Of a stretch of 6,933 nucleotides of DNA, positions 5,508 to 6,933 are shown piece after piece. The notes beneath the pieces are model-generated. The model was not told the origin of the DNA. It saw nothing but the letters and a program-made list of their open reading frames with translations, and searched no databases. The DNA comes from Candidatus Avipropionibacterium avicola (GTDB taxonomy: Bacteria; Actinomycetota; Actinomycetes; Propionibacteriales; Propionibacteriaceae). The number at the start of each line of letters is the position of its first letter. The first letter of the stretch is position 1. The position numbers and the translations under genes are program-made. Location of the stretch: positions 1-6,933 of the forward strand of contig DVLP01000163.1 in the NCBI GenBank assembly GCA_018715445.1. Direction: 5' to 3'.

Positions 5508-6101
5508 ATGAGCGTCCCACCCGCGTCCGGCCAGTCCGCGCCCCAACCCGATCCGTACGGCCAGGCCTCGGCCGGCCAGTTCCAGCCGCAGCAGGACTGG
5601 TCCCAGCAGACCCAGACACAGCAAGCCCAGACACAGCAGCCGCCGGCCCAACAGCCTGCGTACGGTGGTGGTTACGGCACCGATGCCGACTATGGGGCGG
5701 TGCCGCAGCCCCAGGCGCCACCACCCAGCAACACCACGAAGCTCTCGGCCACCGACAAGGGCGGGCTGAAGTCGTTGTTCGACTTCAACTTCGATTCCTA
5801 TGCCACCCCGGCGATGGCCAAGGTGATCTACGCCGTGACGGTGATCGTGGCCGGGCTGAGCTGGATCGGCGGCATCATCATGGACTTCGCGCTCGGCGCG
5901 TTGATGTTGGACAGCAGCTCCACCGAGGAGCTCGGTGTCATGTTCATCGTGTTCGGCGTGCTGACCCTACTGTTCGGCTGGATCGTGTGGCTGCTGGTGA
6001 TCGCCGGGGTCCGAATGCAGATCGAGTTCGTGTTGGCGACCGTACGCTCCAACGATCGCCTCGCCGCGATCCAGGAACGCCTCGAACAGCAGGGCAGCTG
6101 A
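5508..6101 (+). CDS. DUF4282 domain-containing membrane protein with Gln/Pro-rich N-terminus
   Basis: The 197-residue protein has two parts. Residues 1-77 are low-complexity and probably disordered, rich in Gln, Pro, Ala, Tyr and Gly (QQTQTQQAQTQQPPAQQP around 33-50, then YGGGYGTDADYG). Residues 83-185 resemble DUF4282: KGGLKSLFDFNFDSYATP at 84-101, a membrane helix about 103-125, a second about 144-167, then the family-like R169-M-Q-I-E173 segment and a short polar tail. The function of DUF4282 is unknown. AGGAG seven bases upstream fixes the start. It begins 36 bases after the CDF gene and could be read through from the metal operon, but it has its own binding site and no metal-binding features. 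It ends four bases from a converging gene. Confidence 0.82.
   Translation: MSVPPASGQSAPQPDPYGQASAGQFQPQQDWSQQTQTQQAQTQQPPAQQPAYGGGYGTDADYGAVPQPQAPPPSNTTKLSATDKGGLKSLFDFNFDSYATPAMAKVIYAVTVIVAGLSWIGGIIMDFALGALMLDSSSTEELGVMFIVFGVLTLLFGWIVWLLVIAGVRMQIEFVLATVRSNDRLAAIQERLEQQGS
5611..5640 (+). repeat. 15-bp tandem repeat inside the DUF4282 gene
   Basis: CCCAGACACAGCA recurs at 5611-5623 and 5626-5638, a 15-base period encoding QTQQ-A and QTQQ-P. The unit keeps the reading frame, so copy-number change would lengthen or shorten the Gln-rich tail without disrupting the membrane domain. Confidence 0.7.
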
Positions 6102-6118
6102 GGCCTCAGTCCTTCGAG
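6081..6118. terminator. Palindrome over the two converging stop codons, candidate bidirectional terminator
   Basis: CTGAGGCCTCAG (6098-6109) is a perfect 12-bp palindrome that contains the TGA stop of the DUF4282 gene and, on the other strand, the TGA stop of the small unknown gene. It is nested within a wider pair, CTCGAA (6081-6086) with TTCGAG (6113-6118). There is no T-tract, so its role as a terminator is inferred from position and symmetry. Confidence 0.4.
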
Positions 6119-6441
6119 CGGCGGTTCCAGTCCCGCATCCGCTGCGGGTAGGCCACGACACCGGCGTCATAGCTGGCGAGCCGCCGCTCACGGGCGAACT
6201 CGTGACCGTACCGGGGCGACGGGACGACCCTGCGGGTCCACTCACCGTCGTGGGCGATCACCACGATCGAGGGACGGTTGAAGTTGGTCGGTGACTCGAC
6301 CCAGACCTCCACACCGTGACGAGTGGCGATGAAGTCGTCGAGATAGGCCACGGTCGCGGCCAACTCGTCCTTGTCGATCCTGATCTCGCCGCGCCCGCGA
6401 CGTCCGCGCAGCAACCGCTGCCACCACCCTCGTCCTGCCAC
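6106..6441 (-). CDS. Small conserved actinobacterial protein of unknown function, divergent from lpdA
   Basis: The 111-residue protein has a very basic N-terminus (MAGRGWWQRLLRGRRGRGEIR), an acidic helix-like stretch (DKDELAATVAYLDDFIATRHG), a central segment VEVWVESPTNFNRPSIVVIAHDGEWTRRVVPSP, and a conserved-looking end YDAGVVAYPQRMRDWNRR. I recognise this pattern, especially AHDGEWTRRxVPSP and YPQRMRDxN, from small hypothetical proteins encoded beside dihydrolipoamide dehydrogenase genes in actinobacteria (sometimes labelled oxidoreductase without evidence). No catalytic motif, signal peptide or membrane helix is seen. The GTG at 6441 is the only sensible start; no Shine-Dalgarno precedes it, and a -10-like CATACT ends six bases upstream on this strand, so a leaderless message is likely. 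It is divergent from lpdA with only 17 bases between the start codons, suggesting linked expression. Confidence 0.75.
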   Translation of the reverse strand: MAGRGWWQRLLRGRRGRGEIRIDKDELAATVAYLDDFIATRHGVEVWVESPTNFNRPSIVVIAHDGEWTRRVVPSPRYGHEFARERRLASYDAGVVAYPQRMRDWNRRSKD

Positions 6442-6446
6442 CGTGA

Positions 6447-6453
6447 CAGTATG
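6447..6453. promoter_or_regulatory. Candidate shared bidirectional -10 element between the small gene and lpdA
   Basis: CAGTAT (6447-6452, plus strand) ends six bases before the lpdA ATG at 6459. On the minus strand CATACT (6453 to 6448) ends six bases before the GTG at 6441. Both keep the critical A at position two and T at position six. Both genes lack Shine-Dalgarno sequences, which fits leaderless transcription from one symmetric element. No -35 is clear on either side. Confidence 0.45.
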
Positions 6454-6458
6454 CAGCC

Positions 6459-6933
6459 ATGACCCCAGAGCATGACGCCCAGCCTCAGTCCGACCGGTGC
6501 GATGTCGTCGTCCTCGGCGGCGGCAGCGCCGGTTATGCCACCGCGTTGCGGGCGGCGCAGGCCGGGCTGACGGTCACCCTGGTCGAGGCGGATCTGGTGG
6601 GTGGCACCTGCCTCCACCGCGGTTGCATCCCGACCAAGGCGTTCCTGCACGCCGCCGAGGTGGCCGATGCCGTACGCCACAGTGGGCAGTTCGGCGTGCA
6701 CGCGAGCCTGGACCGGGTCGATGCCGCCGAGGTCCTCCAGTACGCCGACCAGGTGGTGTCACGACTGCACAAGGGGCTGACCGGGCTGGTCTCGGGCCAG
6801 GGCATCACGGTGGTCAACGGCCGAGGCCGGCTGGTGCCCGGCGAGGGCGCGACCCCGGCGGTCGCGGTCGGCGACCGGGTGATCCACGCCCGCCATGTCG
6901 TGCTGGCCACCGGGTCCGCGCCACGGTCGGTGC
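6459..6933 (+). CDS. lpdA: Dihydrolipoyl dehydrogenase (E3 / L protein), 3' end beyond the window
   Basis: Predicted FAD flavoenzyme that reoxidises dihydrolipoyl groups with NAD+ for 2-oxo-acid dehydrogenase complexes and the glycine cleavage system. The first 158 residues are present. A short polar extension (1-13) precedes the FAD-binding DVVVLGGGSAGYATALRAAQAG (15-36) and VTLVEADLVGGTCLHRGCIPTKAFLH, which carries the redox-active disulfide pair C51 and C56. The second FAD contact VVLATGSAPRSV closes the visible part (147-158). No stop occurs before the edge; the full protein would be expected at roughly 450-470 residues. ATG at 6459 was chosen because an ATG at 6451 is followed almost at once by a stop. 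There is no Shine-Dalgarno; a -10-like CAGTAT sits six bases upstream. In other actinobacteria this gene is commonly followed by a 2-oxo-acid dehydrogenase E2 gene, which is not visible here. Confidence 0.93.
   Translation, partial: MTPEHDAQPQSDRCDVVVLGGGSAGYATALRAAQAGLTVTLVEADLVGGTCLHRGCIPTKAFLHAAEVADAVRHSGQFGVHASLDRVDAAEVLQYADQVVSRLHKGLTGLVSGQGITVVNGRGRLVPGEGATPAVAVGDRVIHARHVVLATGSAPRSV

Noticed and set aside
6451..6462. ATG at 6451 as a start for lpdA
   Set aside because: It reads three codons (ATG CAG CCA) and then TGA; the lpdA frame starts at 6459.

Overview
The window is a GC-rich stretch of actinobacterial chromosome. Codon third positions are strongly biased to G/C, GTG starts are frequent, and several gene families (DUF3043, the small lpdA-linked protein) are typical of Actinobacteria. 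The combination DUF3043 - gntK - gcvT - pepA - lpdA would fit a Propionibacteriales-like organism, but that placement is an inference from gene content. No mobile element, CRISPR array, tRNA, rRNA or phage gene was seen. Genes fill nearly all of the window; the longest gene-free stretches are about 100-130 bases.

Layout. On the + strand a DUF3043 membrane protein (107-700) is followed closely by a gluconate kinase (728-1255). These converge on gcvT, the aminomethyltransferase of the glycine cleavage system (2379-1285, - strand). gcvT is divergent from pepA, an M17 leucyl aminopeptidase (2512-4005, +). The 132-bp gcvT/pepA intergenic region carries a perfect 17-bp direct repeat at a 20-bp period, lying between two candidate divergent promoters. 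A strong hairpin closes pepA. Next comes a two-gene metal-resistance operon: an ArsR/SmtB-type sensor with a CmtR-like Cys-x3-Cys (4105-4455) whose stop overlaps the start of a CDF-family metal efflux pump (4452-5471). A DUF4282 membrane protein with a Gln/Pro-rich N-terminus follows (5508-6101). It converges, four bases apart, on a small conserved protein of unknown function (6441-6106, -). That gene is divergent from lpdA (6459 onward, cut by the window end), the FAD enzyme shared by 2-oxo-acid dehydrogenases and glycine cleavage.

How it fits together. GcvT and Lpd both act on lipoyl carriers, and PepA recycles peptides, so the backbone of the window is housekeeping metabolism. The arsR-cdf pair looks like a self-contained, self-regulated metal-homeostasis cassette within it.

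Most interesting signals: (1) an inverted repeat covering the -10 box and start codon of arsR, with no Shine-Dalgarno, suggesting a leaderless, autorepressed operon; (2) a 17-bp gap between the small unknown gene and lpdA in which a single 7-bp core reads as a -10 box on both strands, exactly six bases from each start codon; (3) the 17-bp tandem repeat between gcvT and pepA; (4) departures from the textbook motif in CDF (Glu replacing His in TM5), PepA (Cys replacing Thr in the NTDAEGRL signature) and the sensor (third CmtR cysteine missing, His/Asp-rich tail instead). None of these amounts to a clearly new system; they are specific, testable regulatory and active-site observations.
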